Positions 1-8,717 of a stretch of 64,000 nt of DNA are shown one piece after another. Origin of the DNA: RYN-133 sp963754285 (lineage in GTDB: Bacteria; Actinomycetota; Actinomycetes; Mycobacteriales; Jatrophihabitantaceae); the NCBI GenBank assembly GCA_963754285.1, contig CAVWFN010000002.1, forward strand, positions 269,964 through 333,963, written 5' to 3'. Under the pieces are notes generated by a model. That model was given only the letters and a program-made list of their open reading frames with translations. It had not been told where the DNA came from and did no database searches. Positions within the stretch are counted from its first letter, which is position 1. Every line of letters starts with the position of its first letter. Made by a program: the position numbers and the translations under genes.

Positions 1-845
1 GGTGGTCGAGCAGCGACTGGTAGATCGTCGGCGCGCCGGGCAGCACGGTGATCCGCTCGTCCTGCGATCAGCTGCATGCGCCGCGTCGACGTCGAAGGTC
101 GCCATGCGGCACGATCGTCGCGCCGGTGAGCAGGCCGACCACGATGCCGGCCTTGTAGCCGAAGGAGTGGAAGAACGGGTTGACCACCAGGTAGCGGTCG
201 TCGGCGCGTCGACCCCGCCGCACTCGGCCCAGGCCCGGGCGACGTCGACGGTCTGCCGGTGCGCGCTGCATCGCGCCCTTGGTGCGGCCGGTCGTGCCGG
301 AGGTGAACAGGATGTCGCCGACGTCGTCGGGCGGCGACCGCGTCGGCGCGCGCGTCGGCTCGGCGTCGGCATCGTGCCGCCGCGCGCGTCGTCCCAGCTC
401 GATCACGCCGTCGGGGACCGGCGATCGTCGATCGCGGATCCGCACGATCGCGCCAGCGTCGGCAGGCCGTCGCCCCGGCGGCCCGCAGCTCGGCGAGCCG
501 GTCGATGCCGAGGAACCGTCCGGCGACGACCAGCGCTCTGGCACCCGTGCGCTCGACGAGTCGAGCGACCTCGTGCCCGGTGTAGCGGCTGTTGATCGGG
601 CACGAGGGTCGCCGCCGGCGTAGGCGCGCCAGCGCGGCGACGACCCAGTGATGCTGTTGGGCGCCCAGACCACGACCCGGTCGCCGGGCTGCGACGCCGC
701 GGGCGACGTAGAAGCGCGGCGGTCGCGCGCACCTGGTCGAGCAGCTCGGCGAAGGTCAGCCGCACGTCGCCGTCGGCGAAGGCCCGGCGTCGCCGTAGTG
801 CGCGCCGCGGCCGCGCAGCGACCTGCCGGGATCGTGTCGACAGCG
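1..845 (-). CDS. fadD3: Acyl-CoA ligase FadD3 (HIP-CoA synthetase), 5' part only, frameshifted
   Basis: Adenylate-forming ligase that would charge the steroid C/D-ring intermediate HIP with CoA. Seen in different minus-strand frames: an N-terminal stretch LTFAELLDQVRA, the AMP-binding loop ILFTSGTTGRTKGAM (near 270-315), FFHSFGYKAG (near 165) and, at the window edge, ITVLPGAPTIYQSLLDH. These match mycobacterial FadD3 in order. About half the protein is present; the C-terminal half lies outside the window. The reading frame breaks several times, so the start is only approximate (near 845, after a GAGGAG ribosome site). It is divergent from fadE30, as in Mycobacterium tuberculosis Rv3561/Rv3560c. 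Identification is confident from gene order plus motifs; exact boundaries are not. Confidence 0.85.
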
Positions 846-871
846 CCGACTCCGCTCCTCGGTCAGTACCA

Positions 872-885
872 AGCAAGTGCTTGGT
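872..885. promoter_or_regulatory. KstR2 operator between fadD3 and fadE30
   Basis: AGCAAGTGCTTGGT fits the published KstR2 motif AnCAAGnnCTTGnT at every fixed position. It lies in the divergent fadD3/fadE30 promoter region and is part of a larger palindrome (ACCAAGCA, two bases, TGCTTGGT; 868-885). A TAGGGT hexamer at 885-890 that could serve as the fadE30 -10 abuts it. The kstR2 gene itself lies 2 kb downstream, so autoregulation of the locus is the natural reading. Confidence 0.85.
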
Positions 886-902
886 AGGGTACCCTACGCG
901 CC

Positions 903-2097
903 ATGGACGCCGACCAGCTACGGCGACGAGGACGGCGTTCCGCGCCGAGGTGCGCGCGTGGCTGGAGGACAACCTCACCGGCGAGTTCGCCGCCCTCGCG
1001 GGCTCGGCGGTCCGGGCCGCGAGCACGAGGCCCACGACGAGCGGCTCGCCTGGGACCGGCACCTCGCCGCCGCACGGCTGGACCTGCCTCGGCTGGCCGG
1101 TCGAGCACGGCGGCCGCGGCGCCGCGATCGCCGCAGCAGGTGATCTTCCACGAGGAGTACGCCCGCGCCGACGCCCCGCCTCGGGTCAACCACCTCGGCG
1201 AGGAGCTGCTCGGGCCGACGCTGATCGCCTTCGGCACCCCGGAGCAGCAGGCACCGCTTCCTGCCCACGATCGTCGCGGTCGAGGAGCTGTGGTGCCAGG
1301 GCTACTCCGAGCCCGGCGCCGGCTCCGACCTGGCCAACGTGTCGACCACGCGCGACGCCTCGACGGCGACAGTGGGTCGATCACGGCCAGAAGGTGTGGA
1401 CCTCGCTGGCGCACGTCGCCGACTGGTGCTTCGTCGTCGCCCGCACCGAGCCCGGCTCCAAGCGCCACCACGGGCCTGTCCTACCTGCTCGTCCCGATGG
1501 ACCAGCCCGGCGTCGAGGTCCGGCCGATCGTGCAGCTCACCGGCACCTCGGAGTTCAACGAGGTCTTCTTCACGGCGCCCGCACCGATGCCGATCTCGTC
1601 GTCGGCGAGCCGGGCGACGGCTGGCGGGTGGCGATGGGCACGCTCGGCTTCGAGCGCGGCGTCTCCACGCTCGGCCAGCAGGTCGGCTTCCGCCGCGAGC
1701 TCGACGCGCTGCGTCGCGCTGGCCACGCGACAACGGCGCCGTCGAGGACCCGGTCGCTCCGCGACCGGCTGGCCCGGGCCGTGCGTCGAGCTCGAGGTGA
1801 TGCGCGCTCAACGCGCTGCGCACGCTGGCCAGCGTCACGCGGCGGCGCGCCGCGGCACGCGAGGCCTCGATCTCCAAGCTGCTGTGGGCCGACTGGCACC
1901 GCGACCTCGGCGAGCTGGCGATGCAGGTCCGCGGCGTCGGCCGGCACTGCGTCGGCGCGAGCCGACGAGCCTCGACGAGTGGCAGCGGCTGTTCCTCTTC
2001 ACCCGCGCCGACACGATCTACGGCGGCTCCGACGAGATCCAGCGCAACATCCTCGCCGAGCGCGTGCTCGGCCTGCCCCGAGAAGGCACGCGCATGA
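903..2097 (+). CDS. fadE30: Acyl-CoA dehydrogenase FadE30 (HIP catabolism), frameshifted
   Basis: FAD-dependent acyl-CoA dehydrogenase acting on CoA thioesters of the HIP side chain. Readable blocks in shifting frames follow mycobacterial FadE30 in order: FRAEVRAWLEDNLTGEFAAL, GPGREHEAHDERLAWDRHLA, TCLGWPVEHGGRG, EEYARADAPPRVNHLGEELL, QKVWTSLAHVADWCF, GTSEFNEVFF, ADLVVGEPGDGWRVAMGTL and, at the end, LFTRADTIYGGSDEIQRNI. The ATG at 903 is close behind the KstR2 operator. The end is inferred from a TGA (2095-2097) overlapping the ATG of the next gene. At least six frame changes occur; with similarity retained throughout, base-calling errors are likelier than true decay. Confidence 0.88.
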
Positions 2098-2896
2098 CGC
2101 GACGCCCCGACAGCCCGCCCCGACTACGTCGCCGGGCCACGACCTGCTCGCCGGCAAGGTCGTCGTGGTGACCGCCGCGGCCGGCGCCGGCATCGGCGCG
2201 GCCGTCGCACGGCGTGCCTGGAGGAGGGCGCCGCGCGGTCGTCATCAGCGACACCCACGAGCGCCGGCTCGCCGAGGCGCACGAGGCGCTGGCCGCCGAG
2301 TTCGGCGACGAGCGGGTCGCGCCGCTCGTCTGCGACGTCACCGTCGAGGCGCAGGTGCAGGCGCTGGTCGACTGCGCCGTCGACGCTTCGGCGGCGCTCG
2401 ACGTGATGATCAACAACGCCGGCCTGGGCGGCACCGCAGCGTCCTCGAGATGACCGACGAGCAGTGGACGCGGTCCTCGACGTCACCCTCACCGGCACCT
2501 TCCGCTGCACCCGCGCCGCGCTGCGACCAGATGATCGCGCCAGGGCAGCGGCGGCGTGATCGTCAACAACGCCTCGGTGATCGGCTGGCGCGCGCAGGAG
2601 GGCCAGGCGCACTACGCCGCGGCCAAGGCCGGCGTGATGGCGCTGACCCGCTGCGCCGCCCTCGACGTCGCCGCCGCACGGCATCCGCGTCAACGCGGTC
2701 GTCGCCGAGCCTGGCGATGCACCCGTTCCTGGCGAAGGTCACCAGCGACGAGCTGCTCGCCGAGCTCAAGCGCGCGAGGCGTTCGGCCGCGCCGCCGAGC
2801 CGTGGGAGGTCGCCAACGTGATGGTCTTCCTGGCCAGCGACTACTCGTCGTACCTGACCGGCGAGGTCGTCTCCGTGAGCAGCCAGCATGCCATGA
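2094..2896 (+). CDS. ipdF: Short-chain dehydrogenase IpdF (HIP catabolism), frameshifted
   Basis: NAD(P)-dependent SDR of steroid C/D-ring breakdown. Visible: nucleotide-binding block VVVTAAAGAGIGAAVARR (near 2160-2215), a long clean stretch through VMINNAGLGGTA (to about 2440), the active site as NNASVIGWRAQEGQAHYAAAK (Ser, Tyr, Lys; near 2566-2630) and a C-terminus reading PWEVANVMVFLASDYSSYLT then EVVSVSSQHA, nearly identical to Rv3559c. The ATG overlaps the stop of fadE30 (ATGA) and its end meets the kstR2 ATG. Frame breaks occur near 2130, 2215, 2445, 2530, 2685 and 2790. Family and pathway assignment rest on gene order plus the C-terminal match. Confidence 0.87.
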
Positions 2897-3527
2897 GCCG
2901 GCCAGCCGCCAACGGCGACCGCCGCGGCGAGCTGCTCGCGATCGCGGCGCGGCTGTTCGCCGAGCGCGGTCTACGCGAACACGACGGTGCGCGACATCGC
3001 CGACGCCGCGGGCATCCTGTCGGGCAGCCTCTATCACCACTTCGACTCCAAGGAGTCGATGGTCGACGAGATCCTGCGCACCTTCCTCGACGACGCTGTT
3101 CGAGCAGCTACGACGCGATCGTCGCGCGCGACTGGCCGCCGCGGCGAAGCTCGAGGCCGTCGTCGCGCCTCCTTCGAGGCGATCGACCAGCACCACGCCG
3201 AGGTCGCGATCTTCCAGAACGACGCCGACCACCTGGCCGACCAGTCGAGCGCTTCGGCTACATCGGCGAGCGCAACCGGCGAGTTCCGCGGCGCTGTGGA
3301 CCGGCCTGCTGGACGACGGCGTCGCCGCCGGCGAGCTTCCGCGCCGACCTCGACGTCGAGCTGGTCTACCGCTTCCTGCGCGACACCGTCTGGGTCGCGG
3401 TCCGCTGGTACCGCCCGGGCGGCGCGCTCGACCGCCGACGCGGTCGCCGCACCAGTACCTCTCCATCCTCCTGGACGGGATCGCCGCAGCGCGGCGCCCG
3501 ACCGACGAACGCGAAGAAGGAGACACC
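2893..3527 (+). CDS. kstR2: TetR-family repressor KstR2, frameshifted
   Basis: TetR repressor of the HIP regulon; in mycobacteria its ligand is HIP-CoA. The start ATG is followed by SRPAANGDRRGELLAIAARL, then in another frame TTVRDIADAAGILSGSLYHH, the helix-turn-helix region typical of KstR2. The ligand domain shows FDSKESMVDEILRTFLDDA, AEVAIFQNDADHLADQ, VELVYRFLRDTVWVAVRW and QYLSILLDGIA. The end is uncertain because the last frame runs into fadA6. It sits between ipdF and fadA6, the mycobacterial order, and a matching operator is at 872-885. Several frame breaks again suggest poor sequence here. Confidence 0.87.
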
Positions 3528-4686
3528 ATGGCTGAGGCCTACATCGTCGACGCGGTCCGCACCCCGGTCGGCAAGCGCGGCGGCTCGCTGTCGCGAGGTG
3601 CACTCCGCCGACCTCGGCGCCCACGTCTCACGGCCCTCGTCGAGCGCAACCGGCGTCGACCCGGGCGCCGTCGACGACGTGATCTTCGGCTGCGTCGACA
3701 CGATCGGCCCGCAGGCCGGCGACATCGCCCGCACCGCCTGGCTGTGCGCCGGGCTGCCCGACCACGTGCCCGGCGTGACCGATCGACCGGCAGTGCGGCT
3801 CGTCGCAGCAGGCCGTGCACTTCGCCGCCCAGGCGGTCATGCGCGGCACCCAGACCTCGTCGTCGCCGGCGGCGTGCAGAACATGAGCGCGATCCCGATC
3901 TCGGCGGCGATGATCGTCGGCCAGCAGTTCGGCTTCACGCACGCCGTTCGCCGGGTCGACCGGGCTGGGCAAGCGCTACGGCGACCAGGAGGTCTCGCAG
4001 TTCCGCGTCCGCCGAGATGATCGCCGAGAAGTGGGACATCAGCCGCGAGGACATGGAGCGGTTCGCGCTCGCAGAGCCACCGGCGCGCGCTGGCCGCGAT
4101 CGCCGAGGGCCGGTTCGACCGCGAGATCGTCCCGTTCGGCGAGCATTCGACGACCGACGAGGGCCCGCGCGCCGACACGTCCTGGAGAAGATGGCGGCGC
4201 TGGAGACGCTGCGCGAGGGCGGCCGGATCACCGCCGCCGTCGCCTCGCAGATCTCCGACGCGCGCCGCGCGTGCTCATCGCCTCCGAGCACGCCGTGAAG
4301 CGCACGGCCTGACCCCGCGGGCGCGCGTGCACCACCTCGTCGGTGCGCGGCGACGACCCGGTCTGCATGCTCACCGCGCCGATCCGCGCGACCGCAGCAC
4401 GCGCTGGAGCGGGCCGGCCTGACGCTCGACGACATCGACCTCTTCGAGATCAACGAGGCGTTCGCCTCGGTCGTGCTGGCCTGGGCGCAAGGAGCTCGGA
4501 CGCCGACCTCGACAAGGTGAACGTCAACGGCGGCGCGATCGCGCTGGGCCACCCGATCGGCGCCACCGGCACGCGCTGATGACCACGCTGCTCAACGAAC
4601 TCGAGCGCACCGGCGGCCGCTACGGCCTGCAGACCATGTGCGAGGGCGGCGGCCAGGCCAACGTCACGATCATCGAGCGGCTGTAG
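3528..4686 (+). CDS. fadA6: Acetyl-CoA acyltransferase FadA6 (thiolase), frameshifted
   Basis: Thiolase of the late HIP pathway. Start ATG 3528 follows AAGGAGA. Blocks in order: AEAYIVDAVRTPVGKRGGSL, VDPGAVDDVIFGCVDTIG, QCGSSQQAVHFAAQAVM (nucleophile Cys, near 3790-3840), VAGGVQNMSAIPISAAM, ITAAVASQISD, FEINEAFASVVLAW, NGGAIALGHPIGATGTR (catalytic His) and CEGGGQANVTIIERL at the stop. All thiolase signatures are present in the right order and closely resemble Rv3556c. Around ten frame changes in 1.16 kb. Last recognisable gene of the kst cluster; ipdAB, ipdC and echA20 are not in this window. Confidence 0.9.
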
Positions 4687-4695
4687 GTTCTGCGC

Positions 4696-5495
4696 GTGCA
4701 CGCAGACCTCGGCGATCGCCGACCTGTCTCTACGTCCGGCGCGGCAGTGGCGAGCCGCTGCTGCTGATCATGGGCATGGCCGGGTACCATGTCGGCCTGT
4801 GGCGCGAGACTTCCTGGCCGCACCTGGAGCGGGACTTCGAGATCGTCGCTTACGACAAGCGCGGCATCGGCGAGAGCACCGACGTGCCCGGCCCGTTCAC
4901 CATCGCCGAGCTCGCGCAGGACGCGGTCGCCGTGCTCGATGCCGCTCGGCTGGGACAGCGCGCACGTCTTCGGGCATCTCGATGGGCGGCATGGTCGCGC
5001 AGGAGCTCGTGCGTCAACCACCCCGAGCGCGTCCGCCGGCTCGTGCTCGGCTGCACCTACTGCGGTGGTCCGCGCACCAATCCGATGGCGCCCGGGCCGA
5101 TGCGGATGATGACGGCGATGAACTCCGGCGACATCGAAGCCGCGTTGCGTGCCGGCTTCGAGGCGAACCTGTCGCCGGCCTGGGCCGCCGACGACGCGCA
5201 CTGGCGCAGTTCCGCGACATCGCGCTGGCGCGCGCGCGTGCCGGTGCCGGTCGTGCATGCGCCAGGCGCAGGCGGCGTTCGTCCACGACACTCGACCCGG
5301 CTGCCGGCGGTAGCCGCACCGACGCTGGTCATGGCCGGGACGGCCGACGAGATGGTGCTGTACGCCAACAACGAGGTGATCGCGTCGTTGATCCCGGGCG
5401 CGACGATGCACCCGTTGCCCGACGCCGGTCACCTGTTCTGGTGGGAGCGTCCGGACGAGGTCGTCGAGGCGATCACGAAACACCTGACGGGCTGA
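4696..5495 (+). CDS. Alpha/beta hydrolase, frameshifted
   Basis: Alpha/beta-hydrolase fold enzyme of unknown substrate. Visible: YVRRGSGEPLLLIMGMAG (oxyanion region), IVAYDKRGIGESTDVPGPFT, then in another frame HVFGISMGGMVAQELV (nucleophile elbow GxSMG), NHPERVRRLVLGCTYCGGP, and near the end LVMAGTADEMV and DAGHLFWWERPDEV, which supply the acid and catalytic His. Likely GTG start at 4696, ten bases after the fadA6 stop, so it may be the distal gene of the kst operon. Frame breaks near 4730, 4950-5010 and 5205-5280; past about 5.3 kb the sequence reads cleanly. Its 3' end overlaps the convergent MFS gene by 23 bases. Confidence 0.75.
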
Positions 5496-6714
5496 GTTCG
5501 GCGACGACGGGCGCGTCGGTGAACACGTCGCGGTGCACGACGACCACCCGCACCAACCACAATCCGGTCGCAGTCAGTCCGGCTCCGGCGACGACCAGCA
5601 CCGCGGGAATCGAGACGACGCGCGCGATCACGCCGCCGAGCAGTGCGCCGAGGGGCATGCACCCCCAGACCACCGTTCGGTAGCCGCCCTGCACCCGTCC
5701 GAACAGGTGTTGCGGGATCAGCGACTGACGCAGTGACATCGTCAGCACATTCCAGAACATCACGCCGACGCCTGACAGCCCGAACGCAATTGCACCGACG
5801 TAGCCGTTGTGCGTCAGCCCCATTGCGATCGTCGTGACGCCGGTGAGGACGCCACCGAATACAAGCACCGCGCCTCGACCGAATCGCCGCGCGAGCCGGT
5901 CGGTGGTCGCACCGCCGAGCAGACCGCCGGCGCCCGCCGCCAGCAGCACGAGACCGAAGTCGCCGGCCGGCAGGTGCAAGGTCTCGAGGGTGTACAGCAC
6001 GAGCACGCCGGAGATCATGCTGCCGCACAACGCGCTGACCGCCGACACTGCCGTCAGCTCACGCAGGAACCGGTGGCTCAGGAGCCACCGCACCCCGATC
6101 CGGACGTCCGCTCTGATCGAGCCGAGCCGCTCCTCGCGCACCGGGCGGTAGTTGCCCCGCAACGTCAACAGGATCAGCGCAGCGATCGCGAACCCGCCGG
6201 AGTCGAGTGCGAACGGCAGCGTCGCCGTCAAGGCGAACAACGCCGACCCGAGCGGCGCGCCGACGAAGGTCTGTCCCAGCGTCTCTTCGACGGTGATCAA
6301 GCCGTTGGCACGATCGAGTCCGCTCGTGCCGATCACCTGGGGCAGGATCGCGCGGGTCGCACTGTCGTAGACCGTCTCGGCCAGGCCCACCAGGAACGAC
6401 GCGACGTAGACCACGACGATCGAACCGGTGCCGGTCAGCACGAACACGGCCAACGCACCGACCGCTGCGGCACGCACGAGGTTTGCGCAGGCGAGCGCGA
6501 CGCGGCGATCGGTGCGGTCGACGAGCGCTCCGCTGGGTAGTGCGAACAGCAGCCACGGCAGGAACGCGAACGAGATCAGACCCGACACCAGGATCGGGTT
6601 GCGCGTGTACGTCGCGCCGAGCAGCGGCAGCGCCGTGCGGCCGATGCCGTCGGCCAGATTCGACGTCGTGCCGCTTGCGTACAGCCGCCAGAACGCGCTG
6701 GGCAGTGCGGTCAC
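5473..6714 (-). CDS. MFS exporter (MdtG/Bcr-like drug efflux type)
   Basis: 413-residue major facilitator with about 12 hydrophobic segments, starting VTALPSAFWRLYASGTTSNL. The A-type loop is seen as PSGALVDRTDRRVALA after helix 2 and a second-half counterpart as TDRLARRFGRGAVLVFGG. The GTG start at 6714 overlaps the stop of the ArsR-type regulator (GTGA), so the two are translationally coupled and the regulator probably controls the exporter. Substrate unknown; the architecture fits macrolide or drug efflux MFS proteins of actinobacteria. An in-frame upstream extension exists but lies inside the regulator gene, so it was rejected. Confidence 0.85.
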   Translation of the reverse strand: MTALPSAFWRLYASGTTSNLADGIGRTALPLLGATYTRNPILVSGLISFAFLPWLLFALPSGALVDRTDRRVALACANLVRAAAVGALAVFVLTGTGSIVVVYVASFLVGLAETVYDSATRAILPQVIGTSGLDRANGLITVEETLGQTFVGAPLGSALFALTATLPFALDSGGFAIAALILLTLRGNYRPVREERLGSIRADVRIGVRWLLSHRFLRELTAVSAVSALCGSMISGVLVLYTLETLHLPAGDFGLVLLAAGAGGLLGGATTDRLARRFGRGAVLVFGGVLTGVTTIAMGLTHNGYVGAIAFGLSGVGVMFWNVLTMSLRQSLIPQHLFGRVQGGYRTVVWGCMPLGALLGGVIARVVSIPAVLVVAGAGLTATGLWLVRVVVVHRDVFTDAPVVAELSPSGVS

Positions 6715-7304
6715 GGTATCGATCCGGTGTCGGCGGGGAAGACCGCATATTGGACGTCGACCGGGCGAGCTCCACGTCCGGGCTTGAGCGCGCGGTACTT
6801 GTCGACCAGCGTCCGCATCTCGTCGGCGAGGGCGCGGGCCTGCGTGGGGGAGAGGTCGAGGTGGCCGTCCATGTCGCTCGACGCCTTCTGCCACTGTGCC
6901 GGCCACTCGGTGGCGGTTGCGAACCAGTTGGCCAGCCGCCGGCTGCGGTCGGACTGGTACTCGCGCAACAGGAAGCCGGCTGCTTCTCGGGTGTCGGCGT
7001 TCTCGAGGAACTCCAGGCCGGTCATGTGGATCTCGTCGACGGCCATGCGCCACCAGCGCTGCTTGCGCCCCGCCGAGCGCTTGCCGGGCGACGGCTCGTC
7101 GTCGGGGACGAACTGCTCGACGAAGCCGTGCTGCGCGAGCTGGCGCAGGTGGTAGCTGGTCGCGCCGGTCGTCTCGCCGAGTTCCTCGGCCAGGCTGGTG
7201 ACGCTGGCGCGGCGCCGCAGCTCGAGGATGCGCAGGATCTGCACACGCAGGGGATGCGCCATCGCCTTGAGAGACGTGCCGTCCAGCTCGAGCTGCGTCG
7301 TCAT
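6711..7304 (-). CDS. ArsR-type winged-helix transcriptional regulator
   Basis: 197-residue regulator with an N-terminal winged helix-turn-helix: KAMAHPLRVQILRILEL, then SVTSLAEELGETTGATSYHL as the recognition region and RQLAQHGFVEQF as the wing lead-in. No obvious metal-binding Cys cluster; the C-terminal 110 residues (WFATATEWPAQW, DLSPTQARALADEMRTLVDK) resemble the ligand or dimer domain of helix_turn_helix_5/ArsR-like regulators found next to MFS pumps. ATG 7304 was chosen over an upstream in-frame start that would begin inside the operator. Cotranscribed with the downstream exporter (GTGA overlap). Role inferred as local repressor. Confidence 0.85.
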   Translation of the reverse strand: MTTQLELDGTSLKAMAHPLRVQILRILELRRRASVTSLAEELGETTGATSYHLRQLAQHGFVEQFVPDDEPSPGKRSAGRKQRWWRMAVDEIHMTGLEFLENADTREAAGFLLREYQSDRSRRLANWFATATEWPAQWQKASSDMDGHLDLSPTQARALADEMRTLVDKYRALKPGRGARPVDVQYAVFPADTGSIP

Positions 7305-7321
7305 GAAAGCAAAGCTACTTA

Positions 7322-7339
7322 TGCAAATATGTATTTGCA
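7322..7339. promoter_or_regulatory. Palindromic operator upstream of the ArsR-type regulator
   Basis: TGCAAATA-TG-TATTTGCA is a perfect 8-base inverted repeat with a 2-base centre, 18 bases before the regulator ATG, set in an AT-rich patch in otherwise very GC-rich DNA. Position and symmetry suit an autoregulatory binding site for the winged-helix protein. Binding is inferred. Confidence 0.7.
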
Positions 7340-7362
7340 AATAAATTCGGGGAAATCGAAGG

Positions 7363-7677
7363 TCAGGGAGCGGCGTCCGCCCCGATAACCAGTTCGACCT
7401 CGATCGTCTCGCCGTCCTCGATGCCTTCGGCCTTGCGAACCCAGGCCTTGAGCGGGACGACGTACGTGCCGTCCTTGGGCCACAGCGCGGTCGGCCACGT
7501 GGTGTCGCCGACCGTGACCGTCGCGGGGATCATGCCCCAGCCGTAGGTGACCTCGTTCGCAACGTCCTGGATCGGGGCGCACTGCTCGTCGGGGACGGAA
7601 ACGAAGTAGAAGGGCGCCGGTCCGCGCCAGTACCAGACCTCGGCGCTGAAGTTCAGAGCGACATCGACCGGCGACAT
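7363..7677 (-). CDS. DUF1905-domain protein
   Basis: 104 residues, starting MSPVDVALNFSAEVWYWRGP. The pattern (W-RG-AP-YF-SVP, then GWGMIPATVTVG---WPTALWPKDG-Y-VPLKAWVRKAEG) is that of the DUF1905 family, small beta-rich proteins often fused to YdeI-type domains. Function unknown. The ATG at 7677 is well placed; a much longer minus-strand frame upstream runs antisense to the WYL regulator and is not believed. Divergent from the WYL gene with 57 bases between the starts. Confidence 0.85.
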   Translation of the reverse strand: MSPVDVALNFSAEVWYWRGPAPFYFVSVPDEQCAPIQDVANEVTYGWGMIPATVTVGDTTWPTALWPKDGTYVVPLKAWVRKAEGIEDGETIEVELVIGADAAP

Positions 7678-7734
7678 GACGCCGACGCTACGGTGGGTCG
7701 CGGACGGAACGCTACCTCGACCGGAACGATCTTC

Positions 7735-8703
7735 ATGACCGACATGGTGAGCCCCACCGGACGCGCGCTGCTCGCCCTCGAAGCGATCCAGCAGGCGCCC
7801 GGGATCACCGGCGAGCGGCTGGCGTCGCGGCTGGGCGTGACCGACCGGGCGGCCCGGCGCTACGTGGGGATCCTTCGCGAGGCCGGCATCCCCGTCGAGT
7901 CGACCAGCGGGCCGTACGGCGGTTACCGCCTCGGGCGCGGCGCGCGCATCCCACCGCTGACGTTCAGCACCGCCGAGGCGCTCGGCCTCGTGATGGCCGT
8001 GCTGCAGGGGTGGCACGGGACGGTCGAGGCCGACCATCCCGCTGCCTCGGCGCTCGGCAAGATCATGCGCGTGCTGCCGGCGTCGGCCGCCGCGCCGGCC
8101 GAGGCGATGCGACGCGTGCAGGCGCAGAATCCGAGCGATGCGGCCGCGATGCCCGACCCCGCATTGACGGCGACGATCGCGCAGGCGTGCGAGGCGGGCG
8201 AACAGGTCCGCATCGAGTACCGGACGGGGAGCGAATTCGTACTCGACCCGTGGGCCGTCGTCGTGCGCCACGGCCGCTGGTATCTGCTCGGGCACCTGGC
8301 CGGCGCCGACGCACGCCGTGTGCTGCGGCTGGATCGGATCGTCGGCGTGACGGCGACGGGAGAGCGGTTCACGCGTCCGGGCGACCTCGATCCGGTGCGA
8401 GAGGTCGAAGAGCATCTTGCCGACGGCTGGACCTACAACGTCGAAGTGCGCATCGCCGCGCCGTTCACCGAGGTCGCGCCGTGCGTGCCGCGCATGCTCG
8501 GCCGGCTCGAGGAGACCGGCGAGCACTCGTGCGTTCTGCGGGGCAGCACCAGCAATCCGTGGTGGTACGCCGAACAGCTTGCGGCGATACCCGGCGACTT
8601 CACCGTTGTCGCGCCGGAAGAGTTGCGGCGTGCAGTGCGGACCCTCGCCGAGCGGTTCGCGCGCGCAGTGGACGAGGATGTCGAAAGCCCATCCGCACCG
8701 TGA
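7735..8703 (+). CDS. HTH/WYL-domain transcriptional regulator (YafY type)
   Basis: 322 residues: N-terminal HTH_11 winged helix (ALLALEAIQQAPGITGERLA, then SRLGVTDRAARRYVGILREA), GGYRLGRGARIPPLTF linking to a central region, and a WYL domain (QVRIEYRTGSEFVLDPWAVV, RWYLLGHLAGADARRVLRLD) with a C-terminal WCX extension. Such proteins sense small ligands or nucleic acids and control nearby genes. The SDR starts 15 bases after its stop behind AAGGAGACGGAG, so they form an operon. An alternative start is ATG 7744. Confidence 0.88.
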   Translation: MTDMVSPTGRALLALEAIQQAPGITGERLASRLGVTDRAARRYVGILREAGIPVESTSGPYGGYRLGRGARIPPLTFSTAEALGLVMAVLQGWHGTVEADHPAASALGKIMRVLPASAAAPAEAMRRVQAQNPSDAAAMPDPALTATIAQACEAGEQVRIEYRTGSEFVLDPWAVVVRHGRWYLLGHLAGADARRVLRLDRIVGVTATGERFTRPGDLDPVREVEEHLADGWTYNVEVRIAAPFTEVAPCVPRMLGRLEETGEHSCVLRGSTSNPWWYAEQLAAIPGDFTVVAPEELRRAVRTLAERFARAVDEDVESPSAP

Positions 8704-8717
8704 AGGAGACGGAGACT

